From Acidobacteriota bacterium (GTDB lineage Bacteria > Acidobacteriota > Blastocatellia > Pyrinomonadales > Pyrinomonadaceae): a DNA stretch of 61,619 nucleotides. Below the pieces are notes generated by a model that was not told the DNA's origin, searched no databases, and was given only the letters and a program-made list of their open reading frames with translations. Where the stretch lies: contig RFGC01000028.1 of assembly GCA_003697135.1 (NCBI GenBank), positions 1 through 61,619 of the forward strand, written 5' to 3'. The translations under genes and the position numbers were made by a program. Positions 36,049 through 44,138 of this stretch are shown piece by piece. Position 1 is the stretch's first letter; each line of letters starts with the position of its first letter.

Positions 36049-37493
36049 ATTACCCTGAAAAAATCATTCGCATCGCCGAGTTGATTCGTCAAGAAGGCGG
36101 ACGCGCCCTTTTGGTCGGCGGACGAGTGCGCGATGAAATAATCGCTTCTGTATTGGGCAAAAAAGAATTCGAGCAAAGAAAAGACTTCGATTTGGAAGTT
36201 TACGGGATAGATTCAGAGAGACTTTATCAGATTTTGAGAGAATTTTCTCAAGAAGTTCTGGGGATACAGGAAGTTTCAGCAGTTGGCAGAAGTTTTCAGG
36301 TTTACAAAGTCGGTGAAGACCTTGACGTAAGTTTGCCAAGACGCGAGCGCAAAGTGGCTAAAGGGCATCGTGGATTCTTGGTTGAAGGCGATCCTTTCAT
36401 GTCCTACGAGGAAGCCTGTAAAAGGCGAGATTTCACGATGAATGCAATCCTGAAAGACCCTTTAACGAGCGAAATAATTGACGTCGTCGGTGGAATTGAA
36501 AGCATAAAAAAGCGTCAAATTCGGCACATCAACGATGAAACTTTCGTTGAAGATTCACTAAGAGTTTTACGAGCTTGCCAATTTGCGGCGCGTTTTGAGT
36601 TTGAAATCGCTCCCGAAACCGCCGAACTTTGCAAGCAAATTGATCTTTCCGATCTACCCGCCGAAAGAATCTGGGGCGAGATGGAAAAACTCCTGCTTCT
36701 CGCCAAAAAACCTTCGATCGGCTTGGAATGGATGAGAAAGCTCGATGTTCTGAAAAAACTTTTTCCCGAATTAGAAGCACTTATCGGATGCCCACAAGAC
36801 CCTGAATGGCATCCAGAAGGAGACGTCTGGACTCATACGCTTTTGGTAATAGACGAAGCAAGAAAACTAATTGATGATTTGCCTTATCCGAAAAAAGTAA
36901 CCGTAATGCTCGCCGCCTTGTGTCATGATTTAGGAAAACCGCAAACCACTGAATTCATCGAAGGCAGATGGCGTTCTTATGGACACGATGAACTGGGAGC
37001 AAAGCTATCGGAAAAATTTTTAGACAAACTGAACATTCACACGCTCGAAGGTTTTCCCGTTCGTGAACAAGTGATTCAGCTTGTTCGTTATCACCTTAAG
37101 CCCGGCGAATTTCATAAGGTGCGAGATCGGCTAGGAGATGGCGCTTTCCGTCGTCTTGCAAGAAAAGTGGAAATGGATTTGCTTTACAGAGTTGCAAGAG
37201 CTGATTGCCTTGGTCGCAACCTTCCAAACGAACCACCAAAATTCACCGCAGAAGCTCAAGAATGGTTCATCCAAAAGGCTCAAGAACTCCAAGTTCGCGA
37301 CCAAGCACCTAAGCCTATCCTAATGGGCAGACACTTAATAGAACTCGGACTTAAACCATCTCCGACTTTTGGGAAAATACTCAATGCTGTTTATGAAAAA
37401 CAATTAGATGGCGAAATAACCACTCTCGAAGAAGCCCTGAATCTGGCTCGAAAACTAATAAGCCTTGAAACTCCAGAAGCAAATACAAACTAA
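36045..37493 (+). CDS. cca: CCA-adding tRNA nucleotidyltransferase with HD domain
   Basis: A 482-residue protein. The head domain has LLVGGRVRDEII and the metal-binding DFDLEVYG, then RRDFTMNAIL and the DSLRVLRACQFAARFEF neck. The C-terminal half contains an HD phosphohydrolase domain (WTHTLLVIDEA, LAALCHDLGKPQTT, YGHDELGA). It completes or repairs the CCA end of tRNA; the HD part may remove phosphates, as in E. coli Cca. The ATG at 36045 overlaps the glyS stop (ATGA), coupling two tRNA-charging functions. Confidence 0.94.
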   Translation: MNYPEKIIRIAELIRQEGGRALLVGGRVRDEIIASVLGKKEFEQRKDFDLEVYGIDSERLYQILREFSQEVLGIQEVSAVGRSFQVYKVGEDLDVSLPRRERKVAKGHRGFLVEGDPFMSYEEACKRRDFTMNAILKDPLTSEIIDVVGGIESIKKRQIRHINDETFVEDSLRVLRACQFAARFEFEIAPETAELCKQIDLSDLPAERIWGEMEKLLLLAKKPSIGLEWMRKLDVLKKLFPELEALIGCPQDPEWHPEGDVWTHTLLVIDEARKLIDDLPYPKKVTVMLAALCHDLGKPQTTEFIEGRWRSYGHDELGAKLSEKFLDKLNIHTLEGFPVREQVIQLVRYHLKPGEFHKVRDRLGDGAFRRLARKVEMDLLYRVARADCLGRNLPNEPPKFTAEAQEWFIQKAQELQVRDQAPKPILMGRHLIELGLKPSPTFGKILNAVYEKQLDGEITTLEEALNLARKLISLETPEANTN

Positions 37494-37527
37494 ACCCACG
37501 AGAGCGCAAATTAAAAACCTGAAGAAC

Positions 37528-37902
37528 TCACTTTAGAGGTTTAAGTTTCTCCAAAACACTCCGACGCATTTCTAGCTGTTTGACAAGATGCGAGCAAACC
37601 GCATCGCATAATTCAAAAATAGTCTCGTCCGATACGCGATAAAAACTATTCAAACCTTCTTTGCGACGCGAAACAACTCCAGCATTGAGCAATACGCTTA
37701 AGTGCTTCGATATATTCGCCTGTCCTGCACCCGTTGCTTTAACCAACTCCGTAACGCTCATCTCTTCATCGCCAAGCGTGTGAAGAATCCTTAAACGCAT
37801 CGGATCAGATAGCAGACGAAAACGATCAGCTATCATTTCCAACACTTCATCGCTCATCTCAACCTTTTTCTTCGCCTTCGCTTTTTTTTCACTTGACTTC
37901 AT
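37528..37902 (-). CDS. ArsR-family repressor of the sulfide operon
   Basis: A 124-residue winged-helix regulator. RFRLLSDPMRLRILHTL, the recognition helix region TGAGQANISKHLSVLLNAGVV and RRKEGLNSFYRV are typical ArsR. Cys99 and Cys103 (ELCDAVCSHL) sit in the C-terminal helix. The cysteine pair of SqrR/BigR-type sulfide sensors has one N-terminal partner, which is missing here, so sensing would differ. It is divergent from the rhodanese/SafE/PDO/SQR genes, and a palindrome covers its own start codon, which suggests autoregulation and control of the operon. Confidence 0.9.
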   Translation of the reverse strand: MKSSEKKAKAKKKVEMSDEVLEMIADRFRLLSDPMRLRILHTLGDEEMSVTELVKATGAGQANISKHLSVLLNAGVVSRRKEGLNSFYRVSDETIFELCDAVCSHLVKQLEMRRSVLEKLKPLK

Positions 37903-37924
37903 AACTATATTACTGTATAGTTAT
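37901..37924. promoter_or_regulatory. ArsR operator palindrome
   Basis: ATAACTATA and TATAGTTAT form a 9-6-9 inverted repeat around TTACTG. The left edge overlaps the first codon of the arsR gene, and the site lies 58 bp upstream of the first sulfide gene. AT-rich dyads of this type are the usual ArsR/BigR target. Its right half, TGTATAGT (37914-37921), recurs upstream of the sqr gene at 40771-40778. Confidence 0.7.
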
Positions 37925-37981
37925 ATTTGCATGAAAGCTACACTGTAATTCTAGCAAATTTTGTAAGAGAGGTAGAAACTC

Positions 37982-38551
37982 ATGATGGAGAGAACGAACT
38001 TAATCGAATGCGATGTGAAAGAATTAAAGGAATGTTTATCAAAAGGCGATGCGATTTTGATAGACGTGCGTGAATATGCAGAGTTCGCAGGTGGGCGCGT
38101 GCCGGGTGCGAAACTCGTTCCGCTCGGTGACATCGAGAAGCGCTACACTGAGATCCCACGCGACCGAAAGGTTTATGTGATTTGTCGGACAGGTAGACGC
38201 GCAGCGGAAGCACAAAAGAAGCTAATGGCACTTGGATTTTCCGACGTGCGAAATGTGCGCGGTGGTTTTGAAGCATGGAAAGCCGCAGGATTTGAAATCG
38301 AAAAAGACGCTAAAGCCGGCTGGTCTCTGGAAAGACAGGTGCGCTTTGTAGCTGGCTTTTTGGTGTTTGCGGGTGTAGTTTTGTCGCTACTTATTCACCC
38401 GTATTTCATTGGACTATCGGCGTTTGTCGGATTGGGTCTAATGTTTGCGGCGATAACGGACACCTGCGCAATGGGAATGCTACTTGCGAAAATGCCTTGG
38501 AACAAAACGAACAATGCAGTTTGTGTTATTGCAAACGGGCATAAATCTTAA
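37982..38551 (+). CDS. Rhodanese plus two-helix (DUF2892) membrane protein, YgaP type
   Basis: A 189-residue protein. The N-terminal rhodanese domain (about 8-105) has DVREYAEFAGGRVPGAKLVPLG and the active-site loop VICRTGRRAA. The C-terminal part has two hydrophobic helices (about 120-160) of the DUF2892 type. E. coli YgaP has the same layout and passes persulfide sulfur at the inner membrane. GAGGT lies about 8 nt before the first ATG; a second ATG follows at once. It is the first gene of the sulfide operon. Confidence 0.9.
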   Translation: MMERTNLIECDVKELKECLSKGDAILIDVREYAEFAGGRVPGAKLVPLGDIEKRYTEIPRDRKVYVICRTGRRAAEAQKKLMALGFSDVRNVRGGFEAWKAAGFEIEKDAKAGWSLERQVRFVAGFLVFAGVVLSLLIHPYFIGLSAFVGLGLMFAAITDTCAMGMLLAKMPWNKTNNAVCVIANGHKS

Positions 38552-38556
38552 GAATT

Positions 38557-39345
38557 ATGATCTCGCCTGTCGTCTTAGGCATGATTTTGAGTGGGCTAAT
38601 TGGCCTGTCGCTCGGTCTTATCGGTGGTGGCGGTTCGATTATTACCGTTCCTGTGTTGGTTTACGTGCTCGGCGTTGGCGTGCATGAGGCGGTAGGTATG
38701 TCGCTTGCAGTCGTTGGTTCAACAAGTTTCATAGGCTCAGTTTTGCATTACCAACGTGGAACGGTAAAACTGAAAACCGGTTTGATTTTCGGCGTGGCAG
38801 GCATGATCGGTGCGCTCATAGGTGCACCTTTGACTGTTCTTCTGTCACCCTCAGCCTTGATGGTAACCTTTGCGTTGCTAATGCTGCTGATCTCCTTGTT
38901 GATGCTTTATCGGAAACCAAATCCAAGCGTAGCGACCGACGAGGAAAAAGAGATTGCACCGCAAAAGATAAATCCTTGGAAGGCGTTTTTGGCAGGTTTT
39001 GGAGTCGGGATTTTAACAGGATTTTTAGGTGTTGGTGGCGGGTTCTTGATTGTCCCGGCTCTTGTAATGTTCGGTGGTCTTGGCATGAAAGAAGCGATAG
39101 GCACATCGCTTTTCGTTATCTTTCTAAACTGCATCGCTGGACTTTTAGGACATGCAAGCTATGGGGAATTCGCTTGGGGGTTAACGATTCTCGTTACACT
39201 ATCGGCAGTTATAGGAACGATTTTCGGAACACTGCTTTCGCATCGTATCGCCGCCAACAAACTACAAAAAGGATTTGCTATCTTCGTTTTGGGAGTTGGT
39301 ATTTTCATACTATTAAAAAATTACGAAGTTTTCTTCGGAAAATAA
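38557..39345 (+). CDS. TauE/SafE-family anion exporter
   Basis: A 262-residue membrane protein with about eight helices and the internal repeat of the family (GLIGLSLGLIGGGGSIITVPVLVYVLGV and GFGVGILTGFLGVGGGFLIVPALVMFGG). TauE/SafE proteins move sulfite or other sulfur oxyanions. It starts 5 bp after the rhodanese-DUF2892 gene and precedes the persulfide dioxygenase-like gene by 16 bp. Export of sulfite made by that enzyme is the natural reading; the direction is inferred from context. Confidence 0.9.
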   Translation: MISPVVLGMILSGLIGLSLGLIGGGGSIITVPVLVYVLGVGVHEAVGMSLAVVGSTSFIGSVLHYQRGTVKLKTGLIFGVAGMIGALIGAPLTVLLSPSALMVTFALLMLLISLLMLYRKPNPSVATDEEKEIAPQKINPWKAFLAGFGVGILTGFLGVGGGFLIVPALVMFGGLGMKEAIGTSLFVIFLNCIAGLLGHASYGEFAWGLTILVTLSAVIGTIFGTLLSHRIAANKLQKGFAIFVLGVGIFILLKNYEVFFGK

Positions 39346-39361
39346 AAGAGGAGGTAAGGTT

Positions 39362-40741
39362 ATGAACTTCAAACAGTTTTATCTTGGATGTCTGTCACAT
39401 GCTTCGTATTACATCGGTTCTGATGGCGAAGCAGCAGTCATTGACCCACAACGTGACGTTCAGCAATATCTGGACGAAGCAGAAGCGAATGGGCAAAAAA
39501 TAAAATACATCATCGAAACGCATTCACATGCGGACTTCGTTTCTGGGCACTTGGAGTTGGCAAAGAAAACAGGTGCGCAGATAGTTTATGGGTACCGTGC
39601 CGACGTAAAATTTCCAGCTTTGAAAGTAAAAGATGGCGATGAATTGATGGTCGGCAAAGTCAAGTTGAAATTCCTAGAAACGCCCGGACACACACCTGAA
39701 GCTATCACAGTTCTGGCACAAGATACGGAAAATCCCGATGCTCCGCTGAAAATGTTTACAGGGGATACGCTGTTTATCGGCGATGTTGGAAGACCAGATT
39801 TAGTCGGCTCAAAAGGTTACACGGCTGAGCAAATGGCTTCGATGCTTTATGATTCGCTTCACAACAAGATTCTTCAGCTTCCCGATGATACAGAAGTCTA
39901 TCCAGCACACGGTGCGGGAAGCCTTTGCGGAAAATCTCTTGCAAAGGAGACGTGGTCAACCTTGGGAGAGCAAAAGAAGGTTAATTATGCGCTCAAGCCG
40001 ATGACAAAAGAAGAATTCATCAAGCTGGTTACTGCCGATCAACCGGAAATACCAATGTATTTCCCGAAATCAGCCGCTAGGAATCTCGAAGGCGCTCCGT
40101 CACTCGAAGAATTGCCTAGACCGAAACAGATGGATACGGAAGAAGTCATGAAATTTGAAGGAGCTATCTTGGATGTTCGTTCAAATGCTGAATATGGCGA
40201 AGGACACATTTCAAACTCCATAAACATTGGTCTTGGCGGGCAATTCGCTTCATGGGCAGGGACATTGATACCGATAGGAACGCCAATAGTAATCGTGGCT
40301 AAAACCAAAGAGCAAGTTGATGAAGCTTTCATGAGACTTGCAAGAGTTGGACACGAATCAGCGGTCGGATACATTTTGATTGATGACTTCAAAGGTGAAA
40401 AGAAGAGTATTCCTCAAGTTTCTGTTCAGGAAGCAAAGGTTGCAACTGAAAATCCAGATGTTCAGCTTGTTGATGTTCGCCGTGTTCATGAGTATTTGAG
40501 CGGCCATGCGCCTAGAGCGATAAACATTCCGCTTCACGAACTTCCTGAGAAACTCGATCAGCTTGACAAGGAAAAGAAGACTTACGTTATTTGCGGAAGC
40601 GGTTACCGTTCAAGCATTGGAACAAGCATCCTTGAAAAAGCGGGCTTTAAGGAAGTCTTCAATGTCGCAGGTGGCACTACGGCTTGGATTCGTGCGGGTC
40701 TAGAAGTGGAAATCCCTAGCAATACGGCTTGTGTTAGTTGA
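39362..40741 (+). CDS. Persulfide dioxygenase-rhodanese fusion (CstB-like)
   Basis: A 459-residue protein. The N-terminal ETHE1-type metallo-beta-lactamase domain has THSHADFVSGH (iron-binding His54, His56, Asp58) and GDTLFIGDVGRPDL. Two rhodanese domains follow. The first (about 265-350) lacks the catalytic cysteine (IVIVAKTKEQ). The second (about 360-450) has VICGSGYRSS with Cys411. This is the CstB layout: oxidation of low-molecular-weight persulfide coupled to thiosulfate or sulfite formation. GAGG lies 7 nt upstream of the ATG. It probably consumes persulfide made by the downstream SQR. Confidence 0.93.
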   Translation: MNFKQFYLGCLSHASYYIGSDGEAAVIDPQRDVQQYLDEAEANGQKIKYIIETHSHADFVSGHLELAKKTGAQIVYGYRADVKFPALKVKDGDELMVGKVKLKFLETPGHTPEAITVLAQDTENPDAPLKMFTGDTLFIGDVGRPDLVGSKGYTAEQMASMLYDSLHNKILQLPDDTEVYPAHGAGSLCGKSLAKETWSTLGEQKKVNYALKPMTKEEFIKLVTADQPEIPMYFPKSAARNLEGAPSLEELPRPKQMDTEEVMKFEGAILDVRSNAEYGEGHISNSINIGLGGQFASWAGTLIPIGTPIVIVAKTKEQVDEAFMRLARVGHESAVGYILIDDFKGEKKSIPQVSVQEAKVATENPDVQLVDVRRVHEYLSGHAPRAINIPLHELPEKLDQLDKEKKTYVICGSGYRSSIGTSILEKAGFKEVFNVAGGTTAWIRAGLEVEIPSNTACVS

Positions 40742-40787
40742 TTGAGTAATCAATAGAGGCCATCATCTTTTGTATAGTGAACTCGGT

Positions 40788-40807
40788 GCATCTTGCCTTC
40801 AAGATGC
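40788..40807 (+). promoter_or_regulatory. Perfect 8-bp hairpin before sqr
   Basis: GCATCTTG-CCTT-CAAGATGC lies in the 110-bp gap between the CstB-like gene and sqr. No U-run follows. It may stabilise or process the mRNA or be a protein site. The arsR half-site TGTATAGT lies 9 bp before it. Confidence 0.5.
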
Positions 40808-40851
40808 GACGGGTCACACAATAACGAAGTTCAAAGAAAGGAGAATGAGTT

Positions 40852-42033
40852 ATGAAAACTAAAGTTGTCATAGTTGGCGGTGGAACTGCGGGCATCACAG
40901 TTGCCGCTCAACTTCGCAGAAAGAGTAAAGATTTAGACATAACGATCATAGAACCTTCTGAAAAGCACTACTACCAACCGCTTTGGACTCTGGTTGGTGG
41001 TGGCATCGTGCCGAAGGAAGAATCGCAGCGCGACGAAAAGGACTACATTCCGGAAGGAGTTACGTGGATCAAAGATGCTGTAGTAGAGTTTTTACCTGAG
41101 AAAAACTCGGTTGTAACAAAAGAAGGAAAGCATATTGGTTATGATTTTCTAGTCGTTGCACCGGGTATTCAAATTGATTGGCATAAAGTAAAGGGATTGC
41201 CTGAAGCAATTACGAAAGATGGCGTATGTAGCAATTACTCCTACGACACGGTTGACTCAACGTGGCGGTTTATAAGTAACTTCAGAGGCGGGAACGCAAT
41301 TTTTACACAGCCGAACACACCAGTTAAATGTGCCGGTGCACCACAGAAAATTTGCTATCTCGCCGAAGATTACTTTCGCAAAAAAGGCATTCGTAGCAAA
41401 GCCAAAGTTAAATTTATCAGCGGCATGCCTAAAATTTTCGGTGTGCCGAAGTATGCAGAAGCTTTGACAAAACATTGCCAAGAGAAAGAAATCGAAACGA
41501 TATTCAAATACAACCTCACAGAAATCCGCCCTGCATCCAAGGAAGCCATCTTTCATCATGTTGAAACTGGAGAAGAACTTATCGAACGTTACGATATGAT
41601 TCACGTAACACCGCCGATGTCTGCTCCTGATTTTCTTAAACAAAGCCCTCTCGGCAACAAAGATGGCTGGGTTGATGTTGATAAAGCAACCTTGCAACAC
41701 AACCGCTATGAAAACATTTTTGCTTTGGGAGATGCCAGTAGTTTGCCAACTTCAAAGACAGGAGCGGCGATTCGCAAACAAGCCCCGGTTCTCGTTGAAA
41801 ATTTACTAAGAGTAATAAAAGGCAACAAACCTTCGTCAAATTACAACGGCTATACGTCTTGCCCTTTGGTTACAGGTTACGGCAAGTTAATTTTGGCGGA
41901 ATTCGATTACGACTTGAACCCAATGGAAACATTTCCATTCGATCAAAGCAAAGAGCGATATTCGATGTATCTGCTTAAAAGATACATCTTGCCACAACTT
42001 TACTGGCATGGAATGCTAAAGGGCATAGCCTAG
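40852..42033 (+). CDS. sqr: Sulfide:quinone oxidoreductase
   Basis: A 393-residue flavoprotein. The FAD-binding N-terminus is VVIVGGGTAGITVAAQL. The two redox cysteines of type II (human-like) SQR correspond to Cys160 in KCAGAPQKICYLAED and Cys337 in YTSCPLVTGYGKLILAEFDY. The second FAD motif is NIFALGDASSLPTSKTGAAIRKQ. It oxidises sulfide to persulfide or polysulfide and reduces quinone at the membrane; here the quinone is probably menaquinone. AAGGAG precedes the ATG by about 10 nt. It is the last gene of the ArsR-linked set. Confidence 0.95.
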   Translation: MKTKVVIVGGGTAGITVAAQLRRKSKDLDITIIEPSEKHYYQPLWTLVGGGIVPKEESQRDEKDYIPEGVTWIKDAVVEFLPEKNSVVTKEGKHIGYDFLVVAPGIQIDWHKVKGLPEAITKDGVCSNYSYDTVDSTWRFISNFRGGNAIFTQPNTPVKCAGAPQKICYLAEDYFRKKGIRSKAKVKFISGMPKIFGVPKYAEALTKHCQEKEIETIFKYNLTEIRPASKEAIFHHVETGEELIERYDMIHVTPPMSAPDFLKQSPLGNKDGWVDVDKATLQHNRYENIFALGDASSLPTSKTGAAIRKQAPVLVENLLRVIKGNKPSSNYNGYTSCPLVTGYGKLILAEFDYDLNPMETFPFDQSKERYSMYLLKRYILPQLYWHGMLKGIA

Positions 42034-42105
42034 TAGTCGCTATAATTTATGCAAATTAGCCTAGCTTGAATCAGACTCTAAAATTCGCTTTACATGAGTT
42101 TTAAG

Positions 42106-42231
42106 TCATCTGTTGGCTGGGTAGGAATAAATTTGACCCAGTTTTGCCATTTTATGCAATGCTCTTAAATTATCACCTACCAAGTAATTAACTTCAAAAG
42201 CATTCCGATTTTCAATCAACATTCGTGGATT
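42106..42231 (-). pseudogene. Relic of a DNA methyltransferase N-terminus (Mod-like)
   Basis: An open stretch of about 42 codons reads NPRMLIENRNAF then NYLVGDNLRALHKMAKLGQIY. This recalls the LLIENRKSYG and LIxGDNLxALKAL text found just before the DPPY motif in type III-like adenine methyltransferases. The motif itself is missing, and stop codons close both ends. It is a fragment, part of the eroded minus-strand region 42.1-43.06 kb. Confidence 0.4.
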
Positions 42232-42270
42232 TACTAGCGCTTGTCATTCAAGTTTATTATGCTCTCCTTT

Positions 42271-42477
42271 CTATAAACCATGTTTGGTAAACTCCCTGTG
42301 TTTTTTGAGGTAGATAGCATAGTCATAGAAGTTCTTCCTGGCTTTAAGTTCATAGCTGTTTAGCTCATCTACATTTCCATAGAAGAGTGATTTTCCAGTT
42401 TTAATCACTTCAAACTGGAGTATGGGGTCCGCTACGTTGAGCCAAATTAGGTCAAGCCTGTCAGATTTTATCTTGCT
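42271..42477 (-). pseudogene. Relic of a MntA-type nucleotidyltransferase
   Basis: Sixty-eight open codons read DRLDLIWLNVADPILQFEVI, then LFYGNVDELNSYELKARKNFYDY and LKKHREF. This is the C-terminal part of MNT-domain nucleotidyltransferases, the antitoxin half of HepT/MntA modules. The catalytic N-terminus (GSxxxGxxxxxSDxD) is not readable upstream, where the frame is broken. No HepT gene is seen. It is therefore a decayed fragment. Confidence 0.6.
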
Positions 42478-42689
42478 CTATCCAGGTTTACTTTCTCTTT
42501 CGGGATATTTACGCACAATTATAATCCGACTTGCTATCCATAAAGGAAGGGTAAAATCCTAAAAGAACTCTGCTGTCTTTCGGTGGAAACATGCGCAAAG
42601 CACTGAATTTCGTCAGGGAATTAAAGTTCTTCTCTTAACAATCATCTTCTCGGACAATTGTTTGAAGAACGTCAAAGAGTATATCGGGC

Positions 42690-43055
42690 ATTTATACGTG
42701 TTTCACTCTCCGACCTTCTCCATCATAGTAATACCTTCCAACAAATTGATGCATCTTTTACCTCTACCTGTTTGTTCTCTCCATCGTAAATAAACCTCCT
42801 ACCTTGTGCATCTCTTGTGAGATTACCTGCCTCATCATACTCATACCCTCGCCCATCCATGAACCTGTTGTTCAAAGAATTAACCATAGGATTGCAAACC
42901 GCTCACTCACATCCAGCTATCGTCGTTGTCTCTCCTTCATCAAACCTTCGATTGCCATATCGGTCGTAAATAAAGGTTTGTTTCCACGTTTGATTTCCTG
43001 AAATCGTCTCCTTCACTCACTTCAGACGATTCATACGATCAACATCCACTCCTAA
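42690..43055 (-). pseudogene. Decayed RHS/YD-repeat gene fragment
   Basis: The minus strand reads, across a stop codon at about 43019 and another near 42904, NQTWKQTFIYDRYGNRRFDE, then NPMVNSLNNRFMDGRGYEY, DEAGNLTRDAQGRRFIYDGE and NKQVEVKDA. After a frameshift it continues VGRYYYDGEGRRVKHV and then stops. This is typical RHS/YD-repeat text with at least two nonsense changes and one frameshift. It probably shares ancestry with the RHS gene at the left edge of the window. The remaining 1.2 kb around it (42034-43242) holds no intact gene. Confidence 0.8.
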
Positions 43056-43242
43056 CCTGTGAAGCCCCTAAACGGCTATATTTGGAAATGTTTGTGGAAA
43101 AAAGAGAAAAATTCCAGCAGTTTGTTTGCTCAACAGTTTAATTTCCTACGTCGGGGTAGGCAATTACTTCAAAAACTTTTTATGTTTTTTGGTTAGTAAA
43201 AGATTCGGTTAAAATTCGACTATCAAAAATTTTGTAAAATTC

Positions 43243-44079
43243 ATGAAACTCAGTAGGCAAATTATAACCAGCGCATCGAACCCAAAAGTGAAATTTGCTC
43301 GAGCTGTTCGGGAAGGTTTAGAGAAAGATTGTGTTTTTGTCGAAGGTTTGAGACTTGCTGAAGAAGTTCTGAAGTCAAGGCTAGAAGTCGTAAATGTGTT
43401 TCTTACCGAGAAACTAGCTACTTCTGAACGCATCAAAAGCTTTTTGTTTGAGTTAGAAAATCGTAGGCTGGTGATTGTGTCTGAAAAAGTCATGAATCTA
43501 ATTGCTGATACGGAAACTCCGCAGGGAATTGTTGTAATTTGCAAAAGACCTGAGAGTGGCAAGGAGTTAATCGAAAACAGAATCTCACAAAAAATTAAGT
43601 CAAAAGTAACTCCTTTGGTTTTGATGCTTAATCGCATCAACAATCCTTCCAATCTTGGAGCTGTGTTGCGGACTGCCGAGGCGGTTGACGTGGAAGGCGT
43701 GATTTTAACAAAAGGTTCTGCGGATGCTTTTTCACCCAAAGCCATCAGAGGTTCTATGGGAGCTTGCTTGAGATTGCCGATATGGGAAAGGGTTGATTTT
43801 TTCGAGGCTGTGGCTTGGGCAAAAAAGAATGGACTTAGAGTTTCTTGTGCCGATGTCAAGGCAACGAAAAGCTATACACAAATTGATTGGAAAGTCCCGC
43901 GTCTTATTGTTTTCGGCTCGGAAGCAGAAGGCATGAGCAAAGAAGAACTTGAAGAGATTCAGGAAATCTTCAAAATCCCTATGAGAAACAATGTCCAAAG
44001 CCTAAATGTCGCTGTAGCTTGTGGAATCATTCTTTACGAGGCAATCAAATACTGTTGTGATTCTTCAGCAGCAGATTAG
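43243..44079 (+). CDS. TrmH/SpoU-family RNA methyltransferase
   Basis: A 278-residue 2'-O-ribose methyltransferase of the RlmB/TrmH type. The N-terminal substrate-binding domain reads SNPKVKFARAVREGLEKDCVFVEGLRL. The SPOUT domain has motif 1 NRINNPSNLGAVLRTAEA, motif 2 IVFGSEAEGMS and motif 3 IPMRNNVQSLNVAVACGIILYEA, which forms the knot. The target (rRNA or tRNA) cannot be fixed from sequence. It starts at the right border of the eroded region. Confidence 0.93.
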   Translation: MKLSRQIITSASNPKVKFARAVREGLEKDCVFVEGLRLAEEVLKSRLEVVNVFLTEKLATSERIKSFLFELENRRLVIVSEKVMNLIADTETPQGIVVICKRPESGKELIENRISQKIKSKVTPLVLMLNRINNPSNLGAVLRTAEAVDVEGVILTKGSADAFSPKAIRGSMGACLRLPIWERVDFFEAVAWAKKNGLRVSCADVKATKSYTQIDWKVPRLIVFGSEAEGMSKEELEEIQEIFKIPMRNNVQSLNVAVACGIILYEAIKYCCDSSAAD

Positions 44080-44138
44080 CTAGTTCCGCAATTTTCATGG
44101 TATAAAATCCTAGAAGAAAGCAGATCGAAGAGGCACGT

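Noticed and set aside
42804-43001. Small plus-strand frame in the eroded region
   Set aside because: It is antisense to clear RHS text on the minus strand.
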